Below the pieces are notes generated by a model. That model was given only the letters and a program-made list of their open reading frames with translations, was not told where the DNA came from and did no database searches. Both the position numbers and the translations under genes were made by a program. This document shows positions 24,712 through 34,900 of a stretch of 64,000 nt of DNA, piece by piece; the stretch's first letter is position 1, and each line of letters starts with the position of its first letter. The DNA is taken from positions 1-64,000 of the forward strand of contig JAGAFR010000034.1 in NCBI GenBank assembly GCA_017612555.1, in the 5' to 3' direction. This stretch comes from Lachnospiraceae bacterium (GTDB taxonomy: Bacteria; Bacillota; Clostridia; Lachnospirales; Lachnospiraceae).

Positions 24712-25596
24712 ATGAAATTCACAAAGATGCACGGCTGTTCAAACGATTATGTCTATGTTGACTGTTTTTCCGAAACGGTACAGGACATGGGAGTGTTTGC
24801 AGAGCAGGTCAGCGACCGGCACAAAGGCATAGGATCCGACGGGGCGATATTCATATGTCCCGCTGAGGGGGCGGACTGCGAGATGAAGATGTTCAATTCG
24901 GACGGCTCGTATTCGGAAATGTGCGGAAACGGCATCAGGTGTGTGGCAAAATACGTATACGACAACGGGATCGTTGACAGCAAGGATATCTCGATACTCT
25001 CCGGAGGCCAGATCAAGAAGGTTCATGTAGAGACCGGTCCGGAAGAGGTGAATGACCTGACGGGCAAGACGTACTCCAGGCGTGAAGACGGCATGGCTGT
25101 CAATAAAGTACGTGTTGACATGGGTGAGCCTATCCTCGAGCCGGATAAGATACCGGTGATGCTTTCTGACGGGTGCGACAGAGTCATCGATCACGATCTG
25201 TTCGTTGATGATTCCAATTATAAGATGACATGCGTATCGATGGGCAATCCTCATTGTGTAGTATTCGTGGACCATGTGGGAACAGTGCCGATCGAGGAAC
25301 TTGGTCCGAAGTTCGAAAATCATGTATGTTTTCCGAACCGCATAAATACGGAGTTTGTTCATGTACTGGACAGACAGAACGTGTGGATGAGGGTATGGGA
25401 ACGTGGAGCAGGTGAGACCCTGGCCTGCGGGACCGGAGCCTGTGCGACGGCAGTGGCTTGTATATTAAACGGTCTGACGGATGATCATGTGATAGTCCAC
25501 TTAAAAGGCGGAGATCTCGATATAGTTTGGGATAAAAGCGACAATCACGTATACATGACGGGAGGAGCCGTCACAGTATTTGAAGGAGAGATATAG
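24712..25596 (+). CDS. dapF: Diaminopimelate epimerase
   Basis: I place the start at the ATG after GAGGGGGAAGACC, giving 294 residues; an upstream in-frame ATG at 24682 lies inside hslO. The two catalytic cysteines are in MCGNGIRC (Cys71) and ACGTGACAT (near residue 237). The N-terminus [17 protein letters not shown] is classic DapF. It converts LL- to meso-diaminopimelate for lysine and peptidoglycan. It is 2 bases from glnN and 16 from hslO, so it is part of one operon that links amino-nitrogen and cell-wall supply. Confidence 0.96.
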   Translation: MKFTKMHGCSNDYVYVDCFSETVQDMGVFAEQVSDRHKGIGSDGAIFICPAEGADCEMKMFNSDGSYSEMCGNGIRCVAKYVYDNGIVDSKDISILSGGQIKKVHVETGPEEVNDLTGKTYSRREDGMAVNKVRVDMGEPILEPDKIPVMLSDGCDRVIDHDLFVDDSNYKMTCVSMGNPHCVVFVDHVGTVPIEELGPKFENHVCFPNRINTEFVHVLDRQNVWMRVWERGAGETLACGTGACATAVACILNGLTDDHVIVHLKGGDLDIVWDKSDNHVYMTGGAVTVFEGEI

Positions 25597-25598
25597 TT

Positions 25599-27704
25599 AT
25601 GACGAACGTACCTGAGATCTTCGGAAGCATGGTATTCAATGATGCGGTGATGCATGAGCGCCTCCCGGAGGATACTTACAGATCGCTCCATAAGACGATA
25701 GAGGACGGAAAAGAGCTTGATATCACCGTTGCGAATGCGGTTGCCGGGGCAATGAAGGATTGGGCCATAGAAAAAGGGGCAACGCACTTTACCCACTGGT
25801 TCCAGCCCATGACGGGAAGAACGGCGGAAAAGCATGATTCCTTCATATCTCCGCAGTCAGACGGCCGCGTGATCATGGAGTTTTCAGGCAAGGAGCTCAT
25901 CAAGGGTGAACCTGATGCTTCAAGCTTCCCGTCCGGCGGGCTTCGCGCAACATTTGAGGCAAGAGGCTATACGGCATGGGATCCGACAAGCTATGCCTTC
26001 GTAAAGGACGGAGTGTTGTGCATCCCTACTGCCTTCTGCTCATACGGAGGAGAGGCACTTGATAAGAAGACCCCGCTCCTTCGCTCAATGGAGGAGATCA
26101 ATACCCAGGCACTTAGGATACTTCGCCTGTTCGGAAACAAAGAGGTAAAGCATGTGTGGACGACAGTCGGAGCCGAGCAGGAGTATTTTCTTGTGGACCG
26201 CAAGCTCTATAATCGCAGAAAAGACCTGATCTTCTGCGGGAGGACGCTGTTTGGGGCTCCTGCACCCAAGGGGCAGGAGATGGATGATCATTATTTCGGT
26301 GCCATCAAACCGAGGATCTCCGCGTTTATGAAGGAACTTAACGAGGAACTCTGGAAGCTTGGCGTATATGCAAGAACGGAGCATAATGAGGCTGCTCCCG
26401 CCCAGCATGAGCTCGCACCGATATATCTTACGACAAATCAGGCCACCGATCAGAATCAAGTGACCATGGAGATAATGAAAAACGTTGCAAGAAAGCACGG
26501 AATGGTATGTCTTCTTCATGAGAAGCCTTTTGCCGGGGTTAACGGCAGCGGCAAGCATAATAACTGGTCGATCGCAACGGATACGGGAGTGAACCTCCTT
26601 GAACCCGGAAAGTCGCCTTATGAAAATGCGCAGTTTCTGCTGTTCCTTGCTGCAATGATCAAAGGAATAGACGAATACCAGGAGATGATGCGTGTGTGCG
26701 TGGCATCTGCCGGGAATGACCATCGTCTCGGGGCGGCCGAAGCTCCTCCGGCTATCGTATCGATATTCATAGGTGATGATCTGGCGGAGGTTCTTGACTG
26801 TATAGAGACCGGAAAATCATATGCCGGAGCCGAATCCGGACGGATGGAGATCGGAGTGTCCGTTCTTCCTTCGATCCCCAAGGATTCAACTGACAGAAAC
26901 CGTACATCTCCGTTCGCATTTACCGGAAACAAGTTCGAATACAGGTCAGTCGGCAGCTCGCAGTCGATAGCAGGAGCCAATACGGTCATCAATACAATCA
27001 TGGCTGAGGAACTGAAAGAATTTGCCGATGAGCTTGAAAAGGCCGGAAAGGATGACTTTACGGCAACACTCAATGAGATCATCAGGAAAACGATAAAAGA
27101 GCATAAGCGGATAATCTTCAACGGAGACGGCTATTCGGAAGTTTGGGAGGAGGAAGCAAAACGAAGGGGACTTGCAAACCTTCGTACGACCGTGGATGCT
27201 CTCCCGGCATTCCTTCTTGAGAAGAACATAAAGCTCTTTACGAGCCATAACATCTACACGGAAAAGGAAATGAGAAGCCGCTATGCGATACTTCTCGATA
27301 CGTATAACAAGATCATCAACATCGAAGCTCACACGATGATAGATATGGCAAGAAAAGAGATACTCCCCGCAGTCAGCCGCTACGTGGGACAGCTGTCCTC
27401 GGTACTTACCGCAAAGCTCGATCTTCAGAATAAGATGAACGAAAAGATAATGCACAACATGGAAGAGGAGACAGTGTTAGCCCTGTCGCAGCTGTGTGAC
27501 AAGGCTTTTACCAAGCTTGTTCTTCTTGAGACGCTAATTGCCAAGACGGACTATAAGGACGATCTGGCCCGCGGGCAGTATTACAGGGATTCGGTGATCC
27601 CTGCAATGGAGAGCCTTCGCAAGACATGCGATCAGATGGAGCAGATGGTCGCGAAGAATTATTGGCCGTTCCCGCAGTATGGGGATATGTTGTTTAACAT
27701 ATAA
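25599..27704 (+). CDS. glnN: Glutamine synthetase type III
   Basis: The 701-residue product is far longer than type I GS and has the GSIII features: an N-terminal [40 protein letters not shown] near 88-112, the metal and ATP motifs [16 protein letters not shown] (near 260-275) and [16 protein letters not shown] (near 308-323), and the long helical C-terminal tail. It makes glutamine from glutamate and ammonia. Its start follows dapF by two bases with GGAGAGATATAGTT as ribosome site, and a strong terminator ends the operon at 27719. Confidence 0.96.
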   Translation: MTNVPEIFGSMVFNDAVMHERLPEDTYRSLHKTIEDGKELDITVANAVAGAMKDWAIEKGATHFTHWFQPMTGRTAEKHDSFISPQSDGRVIMEFSGKELIKGEPDASSFPSGGLRATFEARGYTAWDPTSYAFVKDGVLCIPTAFCSYGGEALDKKTPLLRSMEEINTQALRILRLFGNKEVKHVWTTVGAEQEYFLVDRKLYNRRKDLIFCGRTLFGAPAPKGQEMDDHYFGAIKPRISAFMKELNEELWKLGVYARTEHNEAAPAQHELAPIYLTTNQATDQNQVTMEIMKNVARKHGMVCLLHEKPFAGVNGSGKHNNWSIATDTGVNLLEPGKSPYENAQFLLFLAAMIKGIDEYQEMMRVCVASAGNDHRLGAAEAPPAIVSIFIGDDLAEVLDCIETGKSYAGAESGRMEIGVSVLPSIPKDSTDRNRTSPFAFTGNKFEYRSVGSSQSIAGANTVINTIMAEELKEFADELEKAGKDDFTATLNEIIRKTIKEHKRIIFNGDGYSEVWEEEAKRRGLANLRTTVDALPAFLLEKNIKLFTSHNIYTEKEMRSRYAILLDTYNKIINIEAHTMIDMARKEILPAVSRYVGQLSSVLTAKLDLQNKMNEKIMHNMEEETVLALSQLCDKAFTKLVLLETLIAKTDYKDDLARGQYYRDSVIPAMESLRKTCDQMEQMVAKNYWPFPQYGDMLFNI

Positions 27705-27718
27705 TTAGTGAATAATAC

Positions 27719-27749
27719 GTGGATCGGAATATACCGATCCACTTTTTTT
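27719..27749 (+). terminator. Intrinsic terminator of the glnN operon
   Basis: Stem GTGGATCGG / CCGATCCAC with a 6-base loop, then seven Ts. Confidence 0.92.
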
Positions 27750-27759
27750 ACGTATATTG

Positions 27760-28296
27760 TTAAATAACTGAATTCTTTACTCTGTCAACTGCCTTTCTTA
27801 CCGCAGGTATCGCGAGAAGTATCAGCGTTATGATCCCTTCTATATAGATGTAGGAGCCGTTGTAGGCGGCGCTGTATATGACGGGATTCCACCCTTCGGG
27901 AGCATATTCTCCGAAGAATACGAAGCCGGACAGTGTTGCAAACAGGAATCTTCCGGTTATTCCTGCGAGGTATCCGAGCCATAGGCCGTATTTCCTGTTT
28001 TGAAAGAATCCGGATAAGCCCAGTGCCGTGAAAGCACATCCGTAATCGATGATAACCTGCACGGGCGTGTATATTTCAGGCTTCTGAACAAACTGAAGTA
28101 TACCGTATGCCAGGGCAGCGGTAAGGGAATATTTCCAACCGAAGAAATATCCGATGATACATATAAAGAACATACTGCAAAGGGTTACGCTCCCGCCAAG
28201 CGGAGCAGAGAAGAGTTTGACAAAGGACAGGACAAATGCGAGCGCGATACATACGCCGCAAGCTGCCAATCCTTTTACTGAAAAGGATCGTTTCAT
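27760..28296 (-). CDS. thiT: Thiamine ECF transporter substrate-binding subunit
   Basis: The 178-residue membrane protein has about six spans and the ThiT signature ATLSGFVFFGEYAPEGWNPVIYSAAYNGSYI (residues about 122-152), which contains the Trp, Glu, Tyr and Asn known to line the thiamine site in ThiT structures. The N-terminal ALAFVLSFVKL stretch binds the shared ECF module. A TPP riboswitch lies in its leader, which fits the assignment. The ATPase and EcfT partners are not in the window. Confidence 0.95.
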   Translation of the reverse strand: MKRSFSVKGLAACGVCIALAFVLSFVKLFSAPLGGSVTLCSMFFICIIGYFFGWKYSLTAALAYGILQFVQKPEIYTPVQVIIDYGCAFTALGLSGFFQNRKYGLWLGYLAGITGRFLFATLSGFVFFGEYAPEGWNPVIYSAAYNGSYIYIEGIITLILLAIPAVRKAVDRVKNSVI

Positions 28297-28301
28297 GTTT
28301 T

Positions 28302-28385
28302 ACCTCGCTTCCTTACGTCGGTATCAACCGAATCAAGTTATAGGGGTATGATCTCAGACCGCTTGCGGTCACCCCCAGCTTCCAT
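28302..28385 (-). promoter_or_regulatory. TPP riboswitch controlling thiT
   Basis: Read on the minus strand the leader has, in order, GCTGGGGGTGACCGC (P2/P3), CTGAGAT, ATACCCC closing P2, ACTTGAT, the hairpin TCGGTTGATACCGA and CGTAAGGAAGC: the THI-box pattern. P3 is GACCGC / GCGGTC. The 3' end of the aptamer runs into GAGGT, the thiT ribosome site, 5 bases before the ATG. That favours control of translation: thiamine pyrophosphate binding would hide the site. Confidence 0.93.
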
Positions 28386-28397
28386 ACAACATATCGT

Positions 28398-28447
28398 AGT
28401 ATAGCACCACGTGACTCGATTGACAATACGGACATATCAAGTATAAA
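28398..28447. promoter_or_regulatory. Divergent thiT and addB promoters sharing one -35 region
   Basis: Minus strand: TTGTCA (28421-28426), 17 bases, TATACT (28398-28403) with extended TG, giving a start about 90 bases before thiT, just the length of the riboswitch. Plus strand: TTGACA (28420-28425), 16 bases, TATAAA (28442-28447), giving a start only a few bases before the addB ATG. The two -35 boxes overlap by five bases. Confidence 0.75.
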
Positions 28448-28458
28448 ATAAACCCACA

Positions 28459-31400
28459 ATGGCACTTAAATTCTGGCTTGGTGGCGTCGCAAGCGATAAA
28501 TCCCGCCGTTTAACCGAATACATTCTGGAAGAAGCGGACAAGCATCCGCAACGTCAGTATCTTGTCATCGTTCCGGAACAATTTGGGCTCGCAACACAGC
28601 GCGAGCTTGTTCTTCGTTCAAAAAATCACGGGATACTGAATATCGACGTTCTGTCATTTACCAGATTTGCCCACAGGATCAGTGATGAGGTCGGATCTTA
28701 CAGTACAGACATAACAATGCTTGATGAGATGGGTAAAAGCCTGATCATCGGTATGCTTGCAGAGAGGATGCGCTCCGAGCTGGCCGTATTTGGGGATCAG
28801 TTGGACAAACCGGGGTATGTGGACAAGATCAAATCCCTTATATGTGAGTTCATGCAGTACGGGATCAGCACGGATAAGGCATTTGCATTGGCGGGATCGG
28901 CTGATGCGGCAGGAAGGGATCTTCTTGCGGGAAAGCTTCACGACGTTGCCCTTTTGTACCGGGCATTTAAGGACTACATAAAGGACAGGTATACGACGGT
29001 CGAGGAGATGCTTGACGTGGTGAGCACTCTTATTCCGTCATCCCGGACGGTCGCAAGCAGCGAGATCATATTCGACGGGTTTACCGGGTTTACTCCGGTG
29101 CAGAACAAGCTCATAGGAGTTCTTCTTGAAAACGCGTTATCGGTTCATGTTGCGCTGCTTATGGAAGATTGTATACAAGAAAACGGCGAGTACGGCCACG
29201 TTAGAGAACATGAGTTATTTTATCTGTCAAAGAGGACAATAAATCAGCTTGGACGAATGGCGGACGAAAGGCACGTTATAATAGATGACCCCTATGAAGC
29301 TGATAAAATCAATAAAAATAACACACGTAATGCAAAAGATGATATTGTATACACGCCAAATGACGGCGTACTGAAATTAAATAACACATCCGTACAGATT
29401 ATCTGTTCAAACAATCCTGCCGAAGAGATACGGATGATCTTTTCCGAGATCAAAACCCTTATTCGCGAAAAGGGATATCACTACAGAGATATCGCGGTCC
29501 TTACCGGGGATATGAACGCTTATCGTCACACTATAGAGAGGGAATTTATCAAACACGATATCCCGTTCTTTATAGATTGCAGTGAGCCGATACTGCTCAA
29601 TCCTTTTATAGAGTATATCAGGTCGTTCATTGATATAATCTCGGACAATTACAGCATATCATCCGTTTTTCGTTTTCTGAAGTCACAGCTTACGGGATTT
29701 GATGATGAGGATATATATGCTCTTGAGAACTATTGTCTTGCGGCCGGTATCAAAGGGGCGAAGAAGTGGCATGAGAGATTTGATACGCACACTCAGACTG
29801 TCGGAGCGGATGAGCTTGAGAACTTAAATGCCTTAAGAACGACTTTTGTTGAAAAACTTGACCTGTTTTCGGAGATTCTTGACGAAAAAGGCATGATAAA
29901 TGCCGGATCCCGGTTTAGTATAAGGCAGTTCTGTATGGCCCTTTACCGGATAATAGAAGCTGATGGTATAGAGGAAAAGCTTAAAAGTGCTGCAAAGGAT
30001 TTCGAAGAGGCAGGAAACAGGGATCTTGCCAACCAATATGGCAGGATATACGTGAAGATAATGAACACTCTTGATGAACTGTGCGATCTGATCCCTGATG
30101 AGATAACCGATATCAGAGGGTTTGGAAGCCTTCTTGATGCCGGTTTTGACAATATCATGATCGGAATGATACCTATGGGTATCGATTATATTCAGGTAGG
30201 GGATCTGACAAGGAGCCGCGTGGGAGATATAAAAGCACTGTTCATTGTCGGTGCAAATGACGGGATAATACCAAAGGCACCTGCTGCAGGAGGAGTTATA
30301 AACGAAAATGACAGGGAATTCCTGCTGACACATAACGATGACCTGTGTCTGGCTCCTTCTTCAAAGGAGGATATATATACTCAGCAGCTTTATATCTACA
30401 TGGCTGTTAATAAACCGACGGAATCTCTTTTCGTCTCTTATTCACTTGTGTCCGGATCCGGGAAATCGCTTATGCCGTCTTATCTGATCGGCAAGATAAA
30501 GGAGGGGTATCCCGATGCCGAAACAAAGACCGCCCCGGCCGGAAGAGATTTCTATGCAGATGAAGAGGAAGCGTTTGAAGATCTGACTTCAATGATCCAT
30601 CCTGCAACGTCCGGAACCCTTCCTGCGAAAGACGTAAAAAGGGTGGAGGGATTACTGGAGTATTTCATGGACAGAAAAGATTACAAAGGACGTCTTGAAT
30701 GCATCTGCGAGAAGGATCTTCTTCGGACTGACTATGGCCGGGATAGCATAGGCAGTGCCCTTGCACATGCAATATACGGAAAACAGATACTTGCCGGGAT
30801 CACGCGGCTTGAGAGTTACGCAAAATGCGCGTACAGGTATTTTCTGGAATACGGGATAGGCCTTCGTGAGCGGGAGATCTTCTCTTTTGAAGCAAGAGAT
30901 ATCGGAAACATCTTTCATGAGTCCATGAGGATCTTTTCCCAGCTTATGGAAGAGGCCGGAAATGACTGGGCTGATACGGACTCCCAAAAGCAGCAGGAGC
31001 TTATGGACACGGCAGTTGACCGGGCGATAGCCGGTTGCGGTCACAACAAGCTGTCTTCGGGTGCCAGGTATGCATATATGAAAGAGCGCATACGGAGAAC
31101 CATGCACAGGAGTGCAGATATTATATGCGATCAGATCAAAAAGGGTAAATTTACGCCCAGGTATTTCGAGGCGGAATTCAGTAAGAATGAAAGTGAAGAT
31201 ATCAGCCTTTACGGCCGGATCGACAGGATCGATACATATGAGGCCGGCGAAGGGGTATACATCAGGATCGTGGATTACAAGTCATCACGGTATGAAATGG
31301 ATCCGGGCGCCGTATATGAAGGCAGACAGCTCCAGCTCCTTATTTATCTGGACGCGGCAATGGGGATGGTAAGAAACGATGTCGCAAAAGCTGAAGGGGT

Positions 31401-31911
31401 AAATGAACCTGTCATTATCCCTGCAGGAGTGCTGTACTATCATATAGATGATCCCGTTATTGAAGAAAAAAGCGGGATAAGCCCTGAGCAGATACACTCT
31501 GAGTTGATGAAGAAGCTGTGTTTTTCCGGATTTGTAAATACCGACGGGGATATTCCGGTCCTTATGGATGAGGATATAGCTACCGCGCCGACCGTGACGG
31601 AGTTGTCATTAACCGGTAAAGGTGAAATTAAGCAGAACAAGCAGGCCGTTACAGGTGAAGATATAAGGGTCATGGCGGAATATGCCGGGAAGTGCGTAAA
31701 AAAAGCCGGGTCAAAGATGCTTGACGGGAATATCGCGATACCTGAGCCTGACGGAAAGCAGCGCTTTACAGGGCCCGACTGCAGGTTCTGTCCTTATACA
31801 TCGATATGCGCCAATACGAAAAAGCCGGTTTCGGACAAAGATATATCAGGACTTAAGAAAGATGACTGGATCGCTCTTATGAGAAATGCCGTAAAGGAAG
31901 ATGAGGAATGA
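28459..31911 (+). CDS. addB: ATP-dependent helicase/nuclease subunit B (AddB)
   Basis: The 1150-residue product has AddB length and layout. The N-terminal ALKFWLGGVASDKSRRL is the place of the family Walker A, but the loop reads GGVASDKS, without the expected GK(S/T). The RecB-type nuclease motif is VRIVDYKSSRYEMD-like (IRIVDYKSSRY) near residue 935. The [4Fe-4S] cysteines are in SYAKCAYRYFLEYG (near 791) and CRFCPYTSIC near 1113-1122. With AddA it processes double-strand ends for recombination. There is no ribosome site before the ATG, and the promoter places the mRNA start within about five bases of it, so the message looks leaderless. Confidence 0.93.
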   Translation: MALKFWLGGVASDKSRRLTEYILEEADKHPQRQYLVIVPEQFGLATQRELVLRSKNHGILNIDVLSFTRFAHRISDEVGSYSTDITMLDEMGKSLIIGMLAERMRSELAVFGDQLDKPGYVDKIKSLICEFMQYGISTDKAFALAGSADAAGRDLLAGKLHDVALLYRAFKDYIKDRYTTVEEMLDVVSTLIPSSRTVASSEIIFDGFTGFTPVQNKLIGVLLENALSVHVALLMEDCIQENGEYGHVREHELFYLSKRTINQLGRMADERHVIIDDPYEADKINKNNTRNAKDDIVYTPNDGVLKLNNTSVQIICSNNPAEEIRMIFSEIKTLIREKGYHYRDIAVLTGDMNAYRHTIEREFIKHDIPFFIDCSEPILLNPFIEYIRSFIDIISDNYSISSVFRFLKSQLTGFDDEDIYALENYCLAAGIKGAKKWHERFDTHTQTVGADELENLNALRTTFVEKLDLFSEILDEKGMINAGSRFSIRQFCMALYRIIEADGIEEKLKSAAKDFEEAGNRDLANQYGRIYVKIMNTLDELCDLIPDEITDIRGFGSLLDAGFDNIMIGMIPMGIDYIQVGDLTRSRVGDIKALFIVGANDGIIPKAPAAGGVINENDREFLLTHNDDLCLAPSSKEDIYTQQLYIYMAVNKPTESLFVSYSLVSGSGKSLMPSYLIGKIKEGYPDAETKTAPAGRDFYADEEEAFEDLTSMIHPATSGTLPAKDVKRVEGLLEYFMDRKDYKGRLECICEKDLLRTDYGRDSIGSALAHAIYGKQILAGITRLESYAKCAYRYFLEYGIGLREREIFSFEARDIGNIFHESMRIFSQLMEEAGNDWADTDSQKQQELMDTAVDRAIAGCGHNKLSSGARYAYMKERIRRTMHRSADIICDQIKKGKFTPRYFEAEFSKNESEDISLYGRIDRIDTYEAGEGVYIRIVDYKSSRYEMDPGAVYEGRQLQLLIYLDAAMGMVRNDVAKAEGVNEPVIIPAGVLYYHIDDPVIEEKSGISPEQIHSELMKKLCFSGFVNTDGDIPVLMDEDIATAPTVTELSLTGKGEIKQNKQAVTGEDIRVMAEYAGKCVKKAGSKMLDGNIAIPEPDGKQRFTGPDCRFCPYTSICANTKKPVSDKDISGLKKDDWIALMRNAVKEDEE

Positions 31912-31915
31912 GCGG

Positions 31916-34900
31916 ATGGAACTGACGCGTGAACAACAACTGGCTGTTGATATACGTGATTGTAACGTGCTCGTGTCCGCGGCTGCAGGCAGCGGGAAGA
32001 CGAGTGTGCTCGTTAAGCGCATAGTCAGCCGGATCACATCGGGTGATCCGGTAAATATTGACCGTCTGCTCATCATGACTTTTACCAATGCAGCCGCCGC
32101 TGAGATGAAAAGCCGCATAAGAGACGCAATCGAGAGTGAGATCTCAAGGCTTTGCAAAGAAGCAGAGCCGGACGCGGAGAAGATCGCCCACCTCAGAAAA
32201 CAGAGCATGATCGCTCATAATGCCATGATCACAACGATACACGGATTTTGTAAAAGCGTTGTCACCGATCATTTTGAGGAAGTATCTCTTGATCCGAATT
32301 TCCGCATAGCTGATGAGAATGAGTGTAAACTGATGATGCAGGATGCCCTGGAAGAATGCCTCGAAGCGGCATACGAGAAGGCGTCCCCGGCTTTTCTTGA
32401 GGCTGTTGAGTGCTTCTCAAAGGCCAAGAACGATTCCGGACTTGCCGATCTGATAATACCGATGTACAGGTTCGTGGTATCAAGTCCCGATCCCGAGGAA
32501 TTCATTAAACAGTGCAGAAACTGTTATGATCTTGACTCATACGAGGAGTTTGAAAGATCGGAGCTATTTGAAAGTTATGTAAACCGAATTGCGGGCGGCT
32601 TAAACAGATTGAGTTCCGTAGCCCAAAAGGCTCTTTCGCTGATCGACGATAACGAGGGTATCGAGCCGTACAGGGCATGCATTAACGCTTATAAGGAAGG
32701 CTTTGACGCCATCATCCGGGATATTGAAAATGCCGGGGCTTCTTCGGAGGACAAAAAGCGCAGCTTTTGGATCTACGGTATTATACGAAAAGGCCTGGGA
32801 CTCATCGATCCACCGTCTCTTAAGCCGATCCGTGAAGCAGGACTTGAAGCGTCGGAAATAGAAGCCAAGAAGGCAGTGGCGTCGCTTCGCGGCGATATGA
32901 AAAAGGAGCTTGAAAAGCTGAGGGAGCTGGTCGTCTTTGATACCGAGGATATCTACAGGCATATCATGATCGCGAAAGGGCCGCTGTTTGCCATTACCGA
33001 TGTGGTGTCTGATTTTGCAGCTGTCTATAAGGAGAAGAAGAGGCAGCAGAATGTGATCGATTTTAATGACATGGAACACATGGCTGTATCAATCCTCAGA
33101 AATCCCGATATCGCGGCGATCTACAGGGAGCAGTTCGTTGAGATATATGTCGATGAGTATCAGGACAGCAACATGACGCAGGAAGTGCTCGTATCTCTTA
33201 TCTGCAGGCCTGATGCCGGAAATGTGTTCCAGGTAGGTGACGTCAAGCAGAGCATCTACAGATTCCGACATGCACGCCCCGATCTGTTCCTCTCAAAATA
33301 CAGTTCATACTCTGATGAGAAGGGAGAAAACAGGAGGATCCTGCTCAATGACAATTTCCGCTCAAGGGATGAGGTGGTAGATGCCGTAAATGAGGTGTTT
33401 ACCGCGATAATGAAGTCGGATACGGGCGGGATAGAATATGACGATGATGCGATGCTCAAACGTGCGGCGGATTATTATGAGCAGCCACCTTCGGGAAAAG
33501 ATCCATACAGGGCGGAGATCCTCATAGGGGTTCCCGGGGATCTGTCTGATGAAGAATTCAGCGCCAATACTGTGGCAAACAGGATCATGTCGATGATAAG
33601 GGACGGATACCGTGTATATGATAAATCCCGCAAGATCACGAGGCCCGCAACATTTCGTGATTTTACGATACTTGTGCGATCGATGAAGAAGTACGATAAG
33701 GCTTTTAGGGATGTATTTGCAAGTGCGGGGATCCCGCTGTTTGTTAACGGACGCGAGGGTTATTTCGGGACGGTTGAGGTTCAGACGGTGCTTTCTTTCC
33801 TGTCAGCCGTTGACAATCCGCTTTGCGACATAGAACTGGCCGCTCTTGCAAGATGTCCGGTGGGAGGATTTACCGATAAGGACATGGCAGAGATCACGGC
33901 AGCAGCCGGTAATGATAAGAGCCTGTATCACAGGATAAAGGCAGTAGCCGCTGATCGCGAAGACGATGAGCTGAAGGCCAAATGCGTACGGCTCCTTGAG
34001 CTGCTTGCAAGATACAGGGATATGTCGGGTTATACCCCTGTAAGCGGCATAATATCTGATTTTATCGATAAAGAGTACGCTGATCATGTCAGATGTATGG
34101 GAAAACAGGAGCAGAGGATGGCAAATCTGGCTCTGTTGCTTGCCAAGGCCGAGGATTACGGCAGGACAAGCTTTAAAGGACTGTACCGTTTTGTCAGATA
34201 TATGGACCAGATACGTAAATATGAGATAGATGACGGGGAAGCCGGAACGGTTGGCGAGAACGATGATGTGGTAAGGCTTATGACGATGCATTCAAGCAAA
34301 GGTCTTGAATTTCCTGTATGCTTCGTTGTAGGGCTTGAAAAGCGCCGCAATATTCTTGACGAAACGGGGAAGGTCATATGGAATAACAGGTTCGGATTCG
34401 GTGTCGATTATGTTGATATAAACAGGCGGATAACCGGAACAACACTTCCGAAGATGCTTGTACGTGAAGAAAACAAGACAGACAGCATAGCCGAGGAGAT
34501 GAGAGTACTTTACGTAGCAATGACAAGGGCACGGGAGAAGCTTGTTATGGTCGGTATCGGAAAGGAAGACATTTTTGACGGACCCGCTAAACCCATTGAA
34601 AACAGCCTCACATATTTTGACATGCTAAAGCATGCCCATGGGACGGAAGGTTTTGAGCACATCGATGTCTCGATCGTGACGGAGGCAGATCTTGTCCTGG
34701 GACGGTTTGAGGAGGAAATAGAAAAAGAGGATGCATCAGAGAGGATTATGGCGATCATAAAGGACGAAAGATGTGCAAAAGATACGGATAAGACGGGAAA
34801 TATCACGCTTCCGGAATATCTGGCCCATGTAAGAGACGGGTATCCTTATCCGATAGATAAAGATCTTCGCATGAAACTGTCGGTATCTGACCTTAAGCAC

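Noticed and set aside
24739-25362. 207-codon open frame on the minus strand inside dapF
   Set aside because: dapF is certain from its two catalytic cysteine motifs; the antisense frame has no domain and no start signals.
26085-26723. 212-codon open frame on the minus strand inside glnN
   Set aside because: It lies wholly opposite an intact type III glutamine synthetase and shows no family pattern or ribosome site.
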